DNA of 64,000 nt from contig KV748185.1 in NCBI GenBank assembly GCA_001692895.1, forward strand, positions 2,232,001-2,296,000, in the 5' to 3' direction. Below are positions 1-12,800 of the stretch, in pieces (position 1 is the first letter of the stretch; each line of letters starts with the position of its first letter). Made by a program: the position numbers and the translations under genes. This DNA comes from Cenococcum geophilum 1.58. Lineage: Eukaryota > Ascomycota > Dothideomycetes > Gloniales > Gloniaceae. Below the pieces are notes generated by a model. It saw only the letters and a program-made list of their open reading frames with translations, was not told the DNA's origin and did no database searches.

Positions 1-1375
1 ACGCGTTAAGCATTTCTGTAATAAGTATATAATAGCTACCTTAAAGCCCCTTACTAAGGATAATATACTTTAACCCCACCACTGGAACGAGCTTAAATAC
101 TTATATAATTACTTAGAACCCTTTTATAAGGCTACCCTTATAGTAGAAGGGAATGCGATAAATCTTGCAGACCAATTTTAAATACTCAATTGGCTCCTAA
201 ATAAGCTTAACACTACAAGGCAGAAGTTCTTAGAGATTTTAGCTAAGAAGCAGAAGCTCCGGCAGAGCCGCTATAAGGCGTAAAGCTATAAATATCTTGC
301 AGGCTGCGCAGAAGCTATATAGTAGAAATGTGAGAAGTACTTTAAGAAGGCAGATGTCACTGGAGCGTACTATGTAGTAATTATACTAAATCCAACACTT
401 AAGATAAAGTAGTTTAAGCAGTAATAGGGGAGCTTAGATAAGAAGAAGAAGTGGATTTTAATAGTTAAGGCTTTAATTATAGAGCTCTGGCTTAAATATA
501 AAGACAAATATTTAGTAAGGTCCTTAAATCTACCTTATTTAAACTCTCTACCGCGGCAGCTAAATTAAGAGAAGATATATACCTCTGCTTAAGCTTATAA
601 GCGCCTTAAAGTCTTTTACCAAGATTAATTAACTCCGCTTAGAAAAGATAATCTTACAGCCTACCTTAAAACTAATTGCGAGCCTATCAGCGACAATAAA
701 TACTTTGACGTTTTACAATACTAGTTAAATCGCCTTAAGAGCCAGCCTAATTTAGCTCGCTTTGCCCTTAATATTCTGGCGGTGCCTCCTATATTAGATA
801 AATGCGAGAGGCTATTTAGCAGCTGTAAGATTCTACTTAAGGATTATTGTTCTTAATTGCGGATGGATATAGTTAAGGCAAATAAGTGTTTTTGGCACTC
901 GTATAGTCGTCCGCAGAAAGGTATATTTGATAATTAAGTAGTTAGAGAGGTAGAAGAAGAGCCTACAACTCCTTTAATCTTACCCTTATAAGCTTCCGCG
1001 GCTCGCAAGGCTGCGAAAGCTCTTACTCTACTACCTACTAAACCTAAGGACGCTTAGGGCTTTGGCTTTGAGGAGGAGTTTAATATAATTAAGGAAGAAG
1101 AGATTAGCTCTAAGGAAGAGCCTACACCCGGCGATGGGGTGGTGGTTATTAATAACGATGAGATTATAGAGGAAGGTAATAAGGAAACTGATGAGCAAAT
1201 CTAACGATCTTTTTTAGTAAGTTTAAACGCCTCCTACCCCTAAATACAACACCAAAGTCGTGCCAAGACTTACTATAAATAGTATATATCTATACTGGAG
1301 CTCTGTGGCGCTCCTGGAGCCAAATCGTCTTTTTGGTGGATGGAGTGGATTTGACCTCGGATCTACGCCACTCCA
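1..1375 (+). mobile_element. RIP-degraded hAT transposon remnant, C-terminal half
   Basis: Reading through many TAA/TAG codons on the plus strand gives hAT transposase-like text. The clearest part is at about 690-860, where the dimerisation-domain pattern is visible: an FDV-LQY/W motif, LARFALNILAVPP, then CERLFSSCK followed by a basic leucine stretch. The 5' part runs off the window. The 3' tail at about 1,260-1,375 contains imperfect inverted segments around TGGAGTGG/CCACTCCA that may be the element end. No target duplication was resolved. No intact reading frame survives, so it cannot code for an active transposase. The hAT assignment is fairly secure; the exact end is not. Confidence 0.7.
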
Positions 1376-1390
1376 GTCCAAATAGATCAC

Positions 1391-4300
1391 TGGTGTGGCC
1401 AACAGGCAGCGTCGCTAGCAGCGTCGCTGGCAGCTCGCTGCTGATATAAGTAGTCAGTTAGCGTACATAGTTACAATAGTTAGTTAGCGTACTTTTATGC
1501 AGCGCGCTAACAGCTCGCTGCTTAAGTGGTAAGGAAGGACCAATTTGGTAGTATTTTGAAGCTTTTTATAGAAGTTGAGGATCTTCGGATCTCCGGTTAA
1601 AATTCGGGTGAGAAACCCTGGGATATTTATACTAAATTATATGGTTTTCTCCAAATTCCCCGTCGCGTCTATACACACGTTTTGTCCACTAAATGTTAAC
1701 CTTTATCACAACAGGAAAATGCAACGGACTTTACATTTTACCTACTAGCAATATAACAGAGCTTTTTCCTCTACTCCTTCCTTATCCAATTCTTAATCTA
1801 CGCGTCTATTAAGCTCTTTAGCAGCTCGTAGACCTCGTAGATCTACTACTTCTACTCCCCTTATAATTAAAGACATATCTAAACCAAATAAGCAGAATAA
1901 CTCTATATCGCGAGAACCTCTACTAGCTGGCCAGAACTACGGCTGTATATTCCTAATTAACTAAAAGAACCTTTTTCTAGGCAAGTATGGCAAGCTTACT
2001 GGTCACTATAGATACCAAGTTATTAATAAGCGGTCGCTTTTAAAAATAGCCTTTATATCACCTATATAGAAGCATAGAGCAGATCTATTTTAGGACGGAC
2101 TAGAGGGAAGAAAGAGACTCTGGCTATATAAGACCTACTATCTAGCTTAAAAACCAGCTGCATTACTTATAATTAACGGCACGGATTATATTATTGGCCA
2201 TTTAAAATTAAAGCATAGTATTATATTAAACCTAAAAAGCTATAGTGGTACTCTACGTTAATCAGCCACCCTAGGCCTAGTTAATTTAGCTACTTAATCC
2301 TCTCCTATACCCGGCGGTAGCGAACGGCAGCCATTCTAGGTAGCTGGCTATGTATAAGCCTACGTTAATTAGACAGTCCTATAGGATATTATATTTCGGT
2401 AGGCTATAAGCGCTTATACTCGCGCGTTGCTAATATTTAACCGCCCTTATATATAGGAATGTCTGGCAAGCTTATATACGTCACTAAGCAGCTAGATAAA
2501 ATCCACCTTTAAACGCCGAAGCCTTAATATTAAAGACCTCCTTATTATCTTATAAAGCAAAATTTACCTTAGCTGCGATATCTGGACGTTAACGAATGGT
2601 ATATTACTACTTAGTATAGTAGCTTACTTAATTAACGAAGGTAGCAAGCTCTAATTAATCCTTATAGGACTCCCGCGGATATAAGGCTTATATACTACTA
2701 AGAATATAATAACGGCTTTAGCAGCAGTTATTTAGAAGTACCAATTTAAACATAAGCTTAGCTGCTTAATAGCTAATAATGCTACTAATAATAATAAACT
2801 CTATGAGCACCTTTCTAAAAGCCTCTTTATACCGAAAAGGGAACGACTCTGGTGTATTGGGTATATTCTAAACCTTACCATTAAGGCCCTAATATATAGC
2901 AAAGGCGTTAGCAAGCTTAAACGCTTATTAATTAGTGCAAGTAATAAGGCCAAATTTAACCTTATGCGGCAGAGAGGCGCCGTTAGTAAGGTTTATAATA
3001 TTGTTAAATATATTATGCGATCTACGGCTTATTATAAGGACTTTACTAAGAATTAAACCTAAGCCTATATAGAGGACGAGCTCTTTAATTAAGCTAAACT
3101 TATACTTATTAAAGACGGAGGCGTTTAATAGAACTTTACCTACTATATACTTTACCGGGCGCTGCTTCTTAAGAAAGAAATTAACAAATATTTACTTTCT
3201 TAAAGGAAGCCCGCTAACAATAGCTACGACCTTATGTAGGACTTTCTTACTATAGAGGATTGGGCGGAAGTTAAGCAGCTTATTAAGATCTTAAAGCCCT
3301 TTATATTAGCCACTAAACGTATAGAAGGTGACGCTAATAACCCTAGGCTTAAGGGCTCCTATAGAGCTTTATAGGAGTTAATTATAAATATAGAACTTCT
3401 TTGCTAGGTCCTCGTACGAACTTAGTAAAGCCTTAAGAATAAAAACGATTCCTTTATTAAATCCGGCGTTAATATAGCTCTATAGAAGCTTAATAAGTAT
3501 TTTGACAAGATAAAGCTTAAGAGCCCACACTACTTTATTACAGTTATCCTCCATCCCTCTTTTAAACGCGCCTACTTTTGTAATAAGTGGAAATGATGGC
3601 TATAGTAGTAAAAGCACGCTAAGCGGTGTATAGAAACAGTATTTAATAACTATATTAATAAGTAAGTTAATAAGGAAGATAAGGAGGTAGTTAAGTTACA
3701 ATATAGGAAGGTTCCTTATATACCTAGTGACGATTTAGGCGACGAATATTTGCAGTCTTTACTAGTTGACGAGGACCTTACTTCCTTACGTTCGCAAAAG
3801 CGAATTAAGCTCACTACTAAGCTTAATTGCTACTACGACGCAGGCCTTAAACTTATTAAGATCCGTAATAAGAACGGTAGTAAGGTAAATAACGTCCTTC
3901 CAGATCCTCTTAATTGGTGGCTTATAACCGGTTAAGTACTCTATCCAATCTTCGCCAAGATCGCCCTAGATCTATTTTCTATACTAGTAATAAGCTCTGC
4001 TTATAAATAAGCTTTTAGTTAAGCTAAAAAGGTTATTACTAATAAATATAATAAGCTTGCAGCCGACACGATTAAAGCAGATTAATGTCAGAAGTAGTAG
4101 TTTCTTAAAGGCCTTCTACTAAGCAGCTTAATTAACTGCGTCAGCTCTAATGGCGCCTTAGCTACGCCTTAGCTAATGAATTTAAATACTAACCTAACTG
4201 GCTATAAGTTAAATGTGGCGGTAGAAACACTAGCTAAGATAGGTAGGTTTACTAAAGCCCGTTCCTTAATAGAGCCTAACTTTAAAATAGAGTCCGCTTA

Positions 4301-4659
4301 ACCACCTAACCTAGATCTTTACCTCTAACGTTACTACCGATGTAAATACCTACTTTAAAGCCTACGCGGCGTGCTAATCGAATCCGACAATATTTGGATA
4401 CTATTTAAGGTTAATTTGGGTAGATTTAAGATCAGACAATATCAATATTTATATATACAGAAGTGCTGCCAAAATTCTAAAGTTTAACTCTATAACTCTA
4501 TTAGATCTATATAAATTACCCGATTGGGATAAGCGCGCTGTTAGCTCTGCAGTCAGCGTATACACCTTTCCAGCGAGCGTCCAGCGAGCGACTTGATTGG
4601 CCACAGTCAGTCAGCGGAAGGCGTCATCGCTCGCTGAACGCTGCCTGTTGGCCACACTG
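1391..4659 (+). mobile_element. RIP-degraded hAT transposon with terminal inverted repeats
   Basis: Inverted ends share GTGGCCAACAGGCAGCG (left from 1,391, right arm 4,638-4,659). Between them plus-strand text, broken by stops, follows hAT transposase order: a zinc-finger-like N-terminal part (about 1,950-2,250), a central RNase H-like part with ANNATNNNKLYEHL and RLWCIGYILNLT motifs (about 2,770-2,890), and the C-terminal dimerisation region at about 3,900-4,090 (DPLNWW, then YPIFAKIALDLFSI and AKKVITNKYNKL). A 61-residue open stretch at 3,750-3,935 is a surviving piece of this transposase, not a separate gene. I could not match an 8-bp target duplication exactly, so the outer limits may be off by some bases. 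Confidence 0.75.
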
Positions 4660-4738
4660 AGTGTATCCATTCGCTCCGCACCCTCTATAGCTATTATTCT
4701 CGACTCTACGGCCTCCTTCAATCTTTCAAACACAAGGG

Positions 4739-7056
4739 CAGGGTGGTTGTCAATAAGTCAATAACGCTTCAATCAATATTAATAATCTTGTTAATAATTG
4801 AATAACAGCTAAGCTACTCCAAGCTTATTATTTATAATACCACTCCGTTTCTAATGTTTTAAACACTCTACTCTCTTAATATTTTCAGCTCCTAGTTGCG
4901 CCCTTTCCTATGAGATTGTACGACGAGCTCCTAAAAAGACTCTCTCTGGCTTATCGCTTATTGCTAGAATTAATAGAATATCAATTGCCATATACGATAA
5001 TCTTAGCCAACGTTTTCTTTATTAATCTTAATACCACTATTTAAGAGTAGATAGCTTCCTAATATTATATAGTTCTCCATTACTATAGTCTTCGTACTTA
5101 TCTTAACTTACTAGCTAAGCGTACATTCTTAGATCTTAAGCAATCCGATTAAATTTATTAAGATCCTAATTTTAAGAGGGTTTCCTTTTATACAAGGACG
5201 GAGTAAGAGGAGTAGGTGCTTTTTCCCGATAAAACTCCTAAAGCTCTTTCACCTTTTATAGTATTAGCTTTTACCATTTAGCCTTCTAGTTTACGCGAAT
5301 ATACTTTATACGACGGTTTAGATAAAGAATAAGGGCAGCTGCATAAAGAGGAAAGTTGTTAGTTTTACTATAGTACTTATTAAAGGTCTCCCACCCCTTC
5401 CTAATTTGGGAGCTAAACTCCTTATTAGAAGTATGCTCGGACTACTATACAGTATTAGCCTTATTTAACCTAATTAAGAATTCTACTTATAAGGGCCTTT
5501 TTAAAGTGCTTAATAAGAATATCTATGGTAAAGAGTACTCTGTTAATTATTGCGTAGTCTCCCTAAGTTTCTAAGGTTGCTTAATAGAATGGTTAAAGGA
5601 ATACCTTAGTTGTATAAAGAAATTCCCAGTCCTTTAGATAGAGATACTCTATCTAAAGCGTAGTAAAGTGGCTCTTTAAATATATATTAATGGCGCTTAA
5701 CTGTTATTTAGCTACAGCTAGCATTTAATACTAGCTATTTCATCTTATCTGGTTATTAAGTAGAATTATTCTTCCTACTAGATCTTTAAACTCCCTTATA
5801 TAACTAACCGAATTATAAATGTGTATAATAATATTATAAAGCTTTCTAAGTGGTCCCATAGCCTAAAAAGCTGCCCTTTACTTAACTTCGCCTTCTATTT
5901 TCCCTTTTCCTTCTTATTTATTATATAACTTAAGTTACTCTATCTCTATTAGGCCCTAAAAAAGAAAGCTTATACGGCTAAGTTAATAATATAGCTAGTA
6001 TAGCGGATCCGTCAGAATATAGAATCCCACTTAACTTTCTCTTTCTTCTAGAGATAATTTACTACTATACAGTAAAGCGTATTATTTAAAGTAGTGTTAT
6101 TATAAATAATAGAACTAAGCTTTTATACAATTCCATAGTCTTAAAGCACTAGAAAAAGAGTAGTAAATTGCTCTTCTCTACTATGGTTTACTACCGTATA
6201 AAGGGCAAGGAGTGCTTTAACGAGCTTCTCCTAGTGTCGGTTAATAAAGTGCGCGCAGATCCTAAGGAGAAGAAGCCGGTTTAGAGAGGTCTAGATATTA
6301 AGCGAAATATATATACTTAATAATACTAATTAAAGCTTCTTTCGTACGATATCTTTTTAGAATTACTATAATTTCTTAATCTTCTTTATAACCTTAAAGT
6401 GTGCCGTAGTAATCTAGCCTTCTACTTCTAGATTTAGAACTTAATAAAAGGTATAAAACTTAGGCCATTTAACAACGCGGAATAGAAGGTTTTGTATAAT
6501 AATTAATAAGACTAATACCTTATTAATAAGGTCCTGGTTTAGGACTTTTTAAAGAACTTAGGTATTAAGCTGTTGCGTTTAACCTATAGACGTCGCTCTA
6601 GTATAGAGCTGTTTTAGTTAATTAAGCGCTACTAACTAAACTTAGCCTAGAGTTAACTCAACCTTAATTCTATACTTACTCTTAAGATAAGATCGGAAAT
6701 TATTACTAGCTAGAGTACTATACGGTGGATCCGTACAGTATTTGCAGTAAAAGATGCGGTTTTTACCCCAGAATTCTAGCTCTAAGCTAGCCTAGGGTGG
6801 ACGAGCGTACTCCTATATTTTAACAGCTAAGCGCTTTCTAGTTATTTTCGACTTCGTTTTAATTAATTCCTAGATTAATAAAGGCGCAAGAAAAGATAAA
6901 TCTGCCTTAGAAGCCATTTGTTATACAAATTTATAAATAATAGAAAAATTTTGCGGGTTATTGGTAATAGCGTCAATCAATATTAATCTTATCGATACTT
7001 ATCGATAACGATATTGATTAGTAAGATTGATAATAAAATTATTGACAACCACGCTG
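4739..7056. mobile_element. DNA transposon with CAG-type inverted ends and 8-bp target duplication; coding content unrecognised
   Basis: The left end CAGGGTGGTTGTCAATAA and the inverted right end CAGCGTGGTTGTCAATAA differ at one base. They are flanked by the identical 8-mer CACAAGGG at 4,731-4,738 and 7,057-7,064. TIRs starting with CAG and 8-bp duplications fit the hAT superfamily. The interior (2.3 kb, AT-rich, many stops) reads best on the plus strand but I see no hAT dimerisation motif, and I do not recognise the protein. The subterminal string CAATCAATATTAAT occurs near both ends in direct orientation. The element is inserted in the gag remnant that resumes at 7,065. Confidence 0.75.
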
Positions 7057-7064
7057 CACAAGGG

Positions 7065-8190
7065 TGCTAGGCTCGTCTGCTACGGCTCCTGTCTGTTCCA
7101 TTGCGTGCCTACGGTATCCGATAGGGAGTCCTTACATAAACCACCACCCCTTCTCTTACTCAGTAAGGTTTCCTGCGGCTACCGCTTTAGCTGAAATAGT
7201 AGTAAAGTCCTACACGTAGTAACGCAAGTCGCCTAGTTGTTCCGCAGATATTCAAACAAAAGCTTCCACAAAGTCTCTTATCTCCATGCGTCGGTAGTAG
7301 TCGTCCGCTCGGTATTCTGCCCTAAGCTTTCTCACAAGCTCCGTCCAATTGCCAGCCGTGAATTCAGGCAGACTTCGGACCCACATTCCTATCCAGTAGT
7401 CGCAGTACTCCGGAAGGCCCTAGTGCTTCTCTATACTCGCCACGTGGTGTCGTGCGCATAACCGCTCGTACTGCTCAATAAACTGAGACACGCTCTGTCC
7501 TGTAAAATAAGAAGTTCCAGCAGTTCCTAGGGCTGGCATAGGTTAAACCATGACGTAGATCCTGCCTTAAGCCGTCGACTGCTAGTTACAGGATAATGTA
7601 TCTAGAGCTTCCTTAGGAGCTTGCAGGTGGTCCTTACGGCTCTCATCCTTCGTCTGCTAAGGGTTATCAGTCCAAGGTGTTACGGGTGAAAGCCGCGGTA
7701 GGTCTGCTTGCATAACTGCCTAAGATGAGGGTGTCCCAGATAACTGTCCTGGTGGTACTTTAGTAGGTGCCTGCTGCGGCTGGTCTACTTATATAGCCAT
7801 ATCCCTTACAGAGGGCACCTGCTTCTTAACGCCTGGGGGGGGGGGGGGGGGGGTGGTCTCCCTGAGAGAGCAAAGAGTCCTCATTATCTGCCACTGCCGG
7901 GTCTCGATGCGTCCGTCTGTTTTGGCCTGCCGTTATTCCGTGCGGTAGGGTACTACTGAGCCTTAGGCCTCTGCCTATATCTACCTCTTTATAGAACGCC
8001 TCTGCAGCCACCGCTGACACGATCCGGATAACTTAAAAGAAGATAAAGCTAAGCCATAATAGGAAGCTTTCAAGGACAGATCTGATCTAACTTCCTTTGC
8101 CGCCAGATGCCTTAGATCTCGTTTCCATCTAATTAATTGGCCCTTGGCCACCTGCCGTCTCCGCATTTTCAATAAGTTTTAGCCATACTC
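7065..8190 (-). pseudogene. gag-like remnant of an LTR retrotransposon
   Basis: Minus-strand reading gives a gag-like segment at about 7,200-7,500: a tryptophan-containing helix region (YWIGMWVRSLPEF), then NWTELVRKLRAEYRADDYYRRMEIRDF. This resembles the capsid region of gypsy/copia Gag proteins. An N-terminal part may lie at 7,826-8,172, interrupted near a 19-G tract. RIP damage is lighter than in the neighbouring elements, but the frame is still broken. No paired LTR or pol region was found, so it is a fragment. The sequence left of the inserted DNA transposon (4,681-4,730) is probably its continuation. Confidence 0.5.
7835..7853. repeat. homopolymer tract, 19 G
   Basis: Nineteen consecutive G residues lie inside the gag remnant. 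Such tracts slip during replication and sequencing, so the length is unreliable and may cause part of the local frame disruption. Confidence 0.95.
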
Positions 8191-9396
8191 GTCCGCGCGC
8201 GGGTAGCAAGATATCGGGTAGAGATATCGGGTAACTCCGACCGTCGATTAAAGCTGTCTAATTGGCTTACTCGTTCGCTTAACATCCATGCACGTAACTA
8301 TTCGAGACTCTTCTCTTCCTATAACTACGTGGATAAAGTCTTTTGCCTCTTATTGCCACTCTTTTATTGCCGCTCTTTGGCCTATGCGTTGGGTCTGGCT
8401 ATCCCGTCTTTTCCGCAGTCTTTCTGTTTAGGGTCTACCTAGTTCCCCTTGCTATCCAATACTACCTGGTTCTCTGCTTCTACTGTCTCGTCTATCTGGC
8501 TGGCGGTTCTTTTGCAGCTGGTCGTTCTTCTACAGCTAGCAGTTCTTCTGTAGTCGTAGTATGTTTCTGCGTGTCTCCTGTGTATATAGTTGTGTATAGA
8601 GTGCCAGACTTCTAATCCAAAGAGCTTGTCGTCGTCCCCACATAGAATGCCATAAAATATATAGGAGGGTACGACCTCTCTAAGATGGGAAAGTCATAGT
8701 GCTGTCTGTCTGTCTGTCGGTCTGTCGGTCGGTCGGTCGGTCAGTCAGTCAGTCAGTCAGTAGAACAGTCAGTAAGAAAGAAAGAAAAGAGTGTATTTCC
8801 GGTAACTGGTAAGGTCGTGATGTATATAATAGAGGGAAGAAGGAAGGAAGCCAAAGGCTCTATATATATAGGAAAATGCCAAGACAGTAGGCGACGTCCA
8901 ATCCACACTACTACAATACTACTGCCGATATAAGGTCTGCAATAATAGCAACTATTACAGTTCCGTATATAACGGTTAATATTTATAACTATTTTAAGCT
9001 AGTAGTAACGGTTGCTAATAATCTTACAAGTATTATTTTTTTAAAGATAGCCCGTCGCTTATAAAATCGGCTTCCCCCTTAAGTACGCTACTAGAAATTT
9101 ACCACGCTTCGCTAATAAATCTTTTAGCACTTACCTTACCTAATTAGTTAAGCGTTAGATAATGGCGTAATAAGTAAGCTATCTAGAAGCGAGTTATTAA
9201 TAGTAAAACTTCTTAAGTATAAAAGTGCAAATTTTTACTTTATTGTATTAAATATAAATATTATACTACCTTTTCTATTAGATGGGCTTGGCTAGTTAAG
9301 GCGGATAGCGCTAGTCTTTATTTGTCTATAAGAGGCGTAACGCATATAAAGGGGTGAAGTGATTTAGTAACATATTTAGCTTACCTACTACTTATA
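8191..9396. other. non-coding stretch, possible LTR/leader of the gag remnant plus AT-rich sequence
   Basis: No gene is supported. About 8,190-8,690 has near-normal base composition and lies where the leader or LTR of the minus-strand gag remnant would be, but no partner repeat was found. A 90-residue open stretch at 8,343-8,615 begins with TTG, is hydrophobic and low in complexity, and is not credible as a gene. From about 8,880 to 9,396 the sequence is AT-rich and RIP-like, with no identifiable protein. Confidence 0.5.
8701..8760. repeat. tetranucleotide microsatellite GTCT/GTCG/GTCA
   Basis: About fifteen tandem 4-mers occur in blocks, first GTCT, then GTCG, then GTCA, followed by a short GAAA run. 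The ordered change of the fourth base suggests successive expansions of variant units. Confidence 0.9.
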
Positions 9397-9401
9397 ATAA
9401 T

Positions 9402-9611
9402 TATGACGGCTTATATAAATGCCTCTAAACCAAAGCTTATAGAATGCTATCTTACAAAGGTACTAAGCTAAAGAGAAGGAAAAGGGGTCGCTAGGACCAA
9501 TATAAATAAATATATAAGGTTAGCCGCTAAGGCGCTAGCTTTGGGCGGGCTAATTATAGGTCGGTAGAATATAGCAGAATTTAGCAGGTAATGTGCGATA
9601 GCGCCGTTATA
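9402..9611 (-). repeat. LTR of gypsy A (3' LTR, left)
   Basis: A 210-bp copy starting TATGACGGC and ending GCCGTTATA. It matches 38,493-38,702. The ancestral ends were probably TG...CA, altered by RIP. Confidence 0.88.
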
Positions 9612-9839
9612 TCACCCCCCTCTTTAAAAGAAAGCCTGCCTTTAGGCTTAGTTAGAAATAGGGTAGTACTAGGCTTATAAATATAGGATTATAAAATATA
9701 AGATAAGGAGATAAAGGGGATATAAGTACGTCCAGACTAAGTATAAAGGGCAATTGTAGGCTAAGTGGAAGCGCTAGGCTAGAAAGAGTAGCCGCTAAAA
9801 GTCTTAGTATAGATCTAACTAATTAAACAACTTTAACCG

Positions 9840-12800
9840 GCGGTTAAAGTTCCTAGATATCTAAAATTTTACGGTACTAGCAGAAAACGGCAGAATATAG
9901 CAGAATTTGGCAGATAGTTGTATTAGGGCTTTAGGGCGTTTTTGTCCCTATATTCTTCCGGTAACTTATTATCTTTATTATACTAGCATTCTATCTATTT
10001 ATCTAGGTACTTTAGGAGTCTAGGCGTATTAGGGTATTAATTATAAAATTCTTTAAGCTTTTAGGGGTAGCCTATAAAGTTCTATATAGGGTACTAGGTT
10101 AGGTTAGGATTATAGCCCTTCTATTAGATATAGTATTTTAGCATTCCCTATACTATCTTATAGGCCAGTATTTTATTAACCTCCTATTTATTATTACTGT
10201 TTACTTAAACTAGTAGGGGAGGCTCATTCTTTTGTCTAGGTAATAGGTTATTTATAGCTTTCTGTAACTTATCTGGCAAGAAAATAGGGTAAACCCTAAT
10301 TAAATCTAGGAGCTTTATCTTATACGAGTTACCTATCTTTTTAAAAACCTTATACGGTCCTACTATTTAGTAGTCTAGCTTATAGCTAGGTCGTTTAGTT
10401 TTTAAATTCCTTATTATAATCTAGACTATATCACTAGGGGCAAAATTAGGCTCTTAACGGTGTTTATTTACCTACTATTCTATTAACCTTTAAGCTTTTT
10501 TAGGTTCTTATAGGCTACCGTCTAGGCTTCCTCTAATTATTTGGCGTACTATTAGGCCTTAGTATAGGATAGCTTCTTTTATATAATCTGGGGTTCTTTT
10601 AGCCTTTTCTAGTTAAAGCTTATATAGGGTAAGTATCCTATTTCTAGCTAAATTGGGGTAAACCCTATAGAGTTATGGGGTAGGGTTACTTACGCGTAAT
10701 CTATTAAGGGTAGTAGTTTAAACTAGTCGTTTTAGAAATAGTTAATAAAGGGCCTAAGCCTCTAGTCTAGGTACTAATTTATAATCTCTATCTAACCGTT
10801 TATTTGGGGTATTAAGCTATAAAAAGCTTTAGCTTAATACTTAAGATCTAGGTAAACTTATTCTAAAAGGCCAATATAAATTATAGCCTATAATTAGATA
10901 TAATAGATATATAGCCGGGCTACCTCTTTAGTATTAATGTTTTTATAATAGGGAATTAAGAACGGGCGTTTACTAAAGCGGTTAACTATAACTATAATTA
11001 TATTATATCCGTTATAGTCCCTAAGTAGTTTATAAAAGTCTATAAAGATATACTACTAAGGGCGCTCTAGTATTAGGAGTAGCTTAAATAGTCCTAGGGT
11101 TTTATTCTGTGGGATTATAGCTCTCTAGCAGTCTTCGCAGTTCTATATATATTAATTAATATCCGCAACTATTCTTAGCTAGTAGTAGTAGTAGTTAATA
11201 ATTTTATAGGTCTTATTCTTGCTAGGGTATACTATAGAGACTTAGTAATAAGCTTCGCGGATTAGTTTAGTCTATAAATTGTTAATATTAGGGACTATAA
11301 GCCGCTCCTAGTATAGGAGCAATCCTTCCTCCGTCTTAAAATTGGGGGGTTTTTTTATAGCTTATTTACGGAGGGCCTTTAGGGCGTTAGCCGTGCGGTT
11401 TACAGTTAGGAGGCGGTTAATTAGCCCTATTAGCTTATCTAAGGACTCCTCTATTAGTGCTAGCTTGTTTTGCTAGGAGTTTAGCTTCTTAAGGATCTGT
11501 GGGTTAAGCTGTTCTAAATAAAGGAAGGCGCGCGTTTAATATTGGGTCTTTAGCTTATCCTAGGGTCCTACGTCTTATTCTCTTTAGGTTAAGACATTAG
11601 CTTTAGAGTTTTACTTACTAGAATAATATATAATTATAAAAAAGTATTAAAAAAGTATTTTAGCCTACTAGGCCTATTTATTTAGTAAGCTGCTTTATAG
11701 TTATAAAGTACTCTAGAGCTTTATAATCTATATATATCTTAATCTAGGAGTTCGTACCCTTAAGCTCTATATACTATTAGAAAAGTAATTAAATAATAAC
11801 TAGTATTTCTTTATTATGTACTTTATAGTTATACTTAGCTAAGTCTATTATCTTTAAGAAGAAAGCTATAGAATACTATTTACCGTCTAGATATAACTAT
11901 AATAGAATTCCCACTATAACCCTATTAGAGGCGTCCGTTTCTAGCATTAATTTAAGGTTTAGGTTATAGTAATAAAGGACTAAGAAAGAGATAAGCCGAT
12001 CCTTTATCTCTTTAAAGGCTTTTATATAGCTATTATTAAAGATAAAAGGTGTGTCCTTCCTGGTTATTTATATAAGAGGTTTTACTATAATTCTATAGTT
12101 ATGGATAAACTAGTAGTAGAAGTTATAAAAGCTAAGGAAGGATTAGATTTCTTTTACTATATAAAGGGGCTTCTAGTTACGGATTGCCTTTACCTTCTTA
12201 GGGTTAACCTTAATTCCTTTTATAGTTATAATAAACCTAAGGTATTTTATACGTTTTACCCTAAACTTATATTTCTTAATATTAACTTATAAGCCTATAT
12301 TCCGTAGTTTCTCTAGAACCTTCTTAATATAAACTTAATATTTAAGTTCATTATCTAAGTATATAAGAATATCGTCTAGGTATACCGTACAGAATTTATT
12401 AAGGTAATTAAAAAAAAATTATATACCTTTAGTATATAGCCGGTCTATTTATTAGTCTAAAAGGAAGAACTTTATATTTGTAGGAACTATAATAGGTATA
12501 GAATGTTGTTAAATCTTTAGATATAGGGTCTATCCTAATTTAGTAGAAAGCTTAGTGGATATTAAGTTTAGTAAAGATCTTTACCTAGCTTAGACGTATA
12601 AGGGTCTCGTTAATTAAAGGAATAGAATACCAGTCCTTTTAAGTAATAGCGTTTAGCTTTTAATAGTTAATATAAAAACGAAGGCCTTTATTAGGCTTTT
12701 TTATAAATAGGATAGGGGAAGTAAAAGGGGCTTAACTTAGTTTAATAAACCCTTTATCTAGGTTATTAATTAAGTACTACTTTATTACTTTTAGCTTATC

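Noticed and set aside
4739..7056. Tyrosine-recombinase (Starship captain-like) origin for the unrecognised element
   Set aside because: No convincing recombinase motif could be read, and 8-bp duplication with inverted ends does not fit such elements.
8343..8615. 90-residue hydrophobic open stretch on the plus strand
   Set aside because: Starts at TTG, low complexity, no domain, and lies where a retrotransposon leader or LTR is expected.
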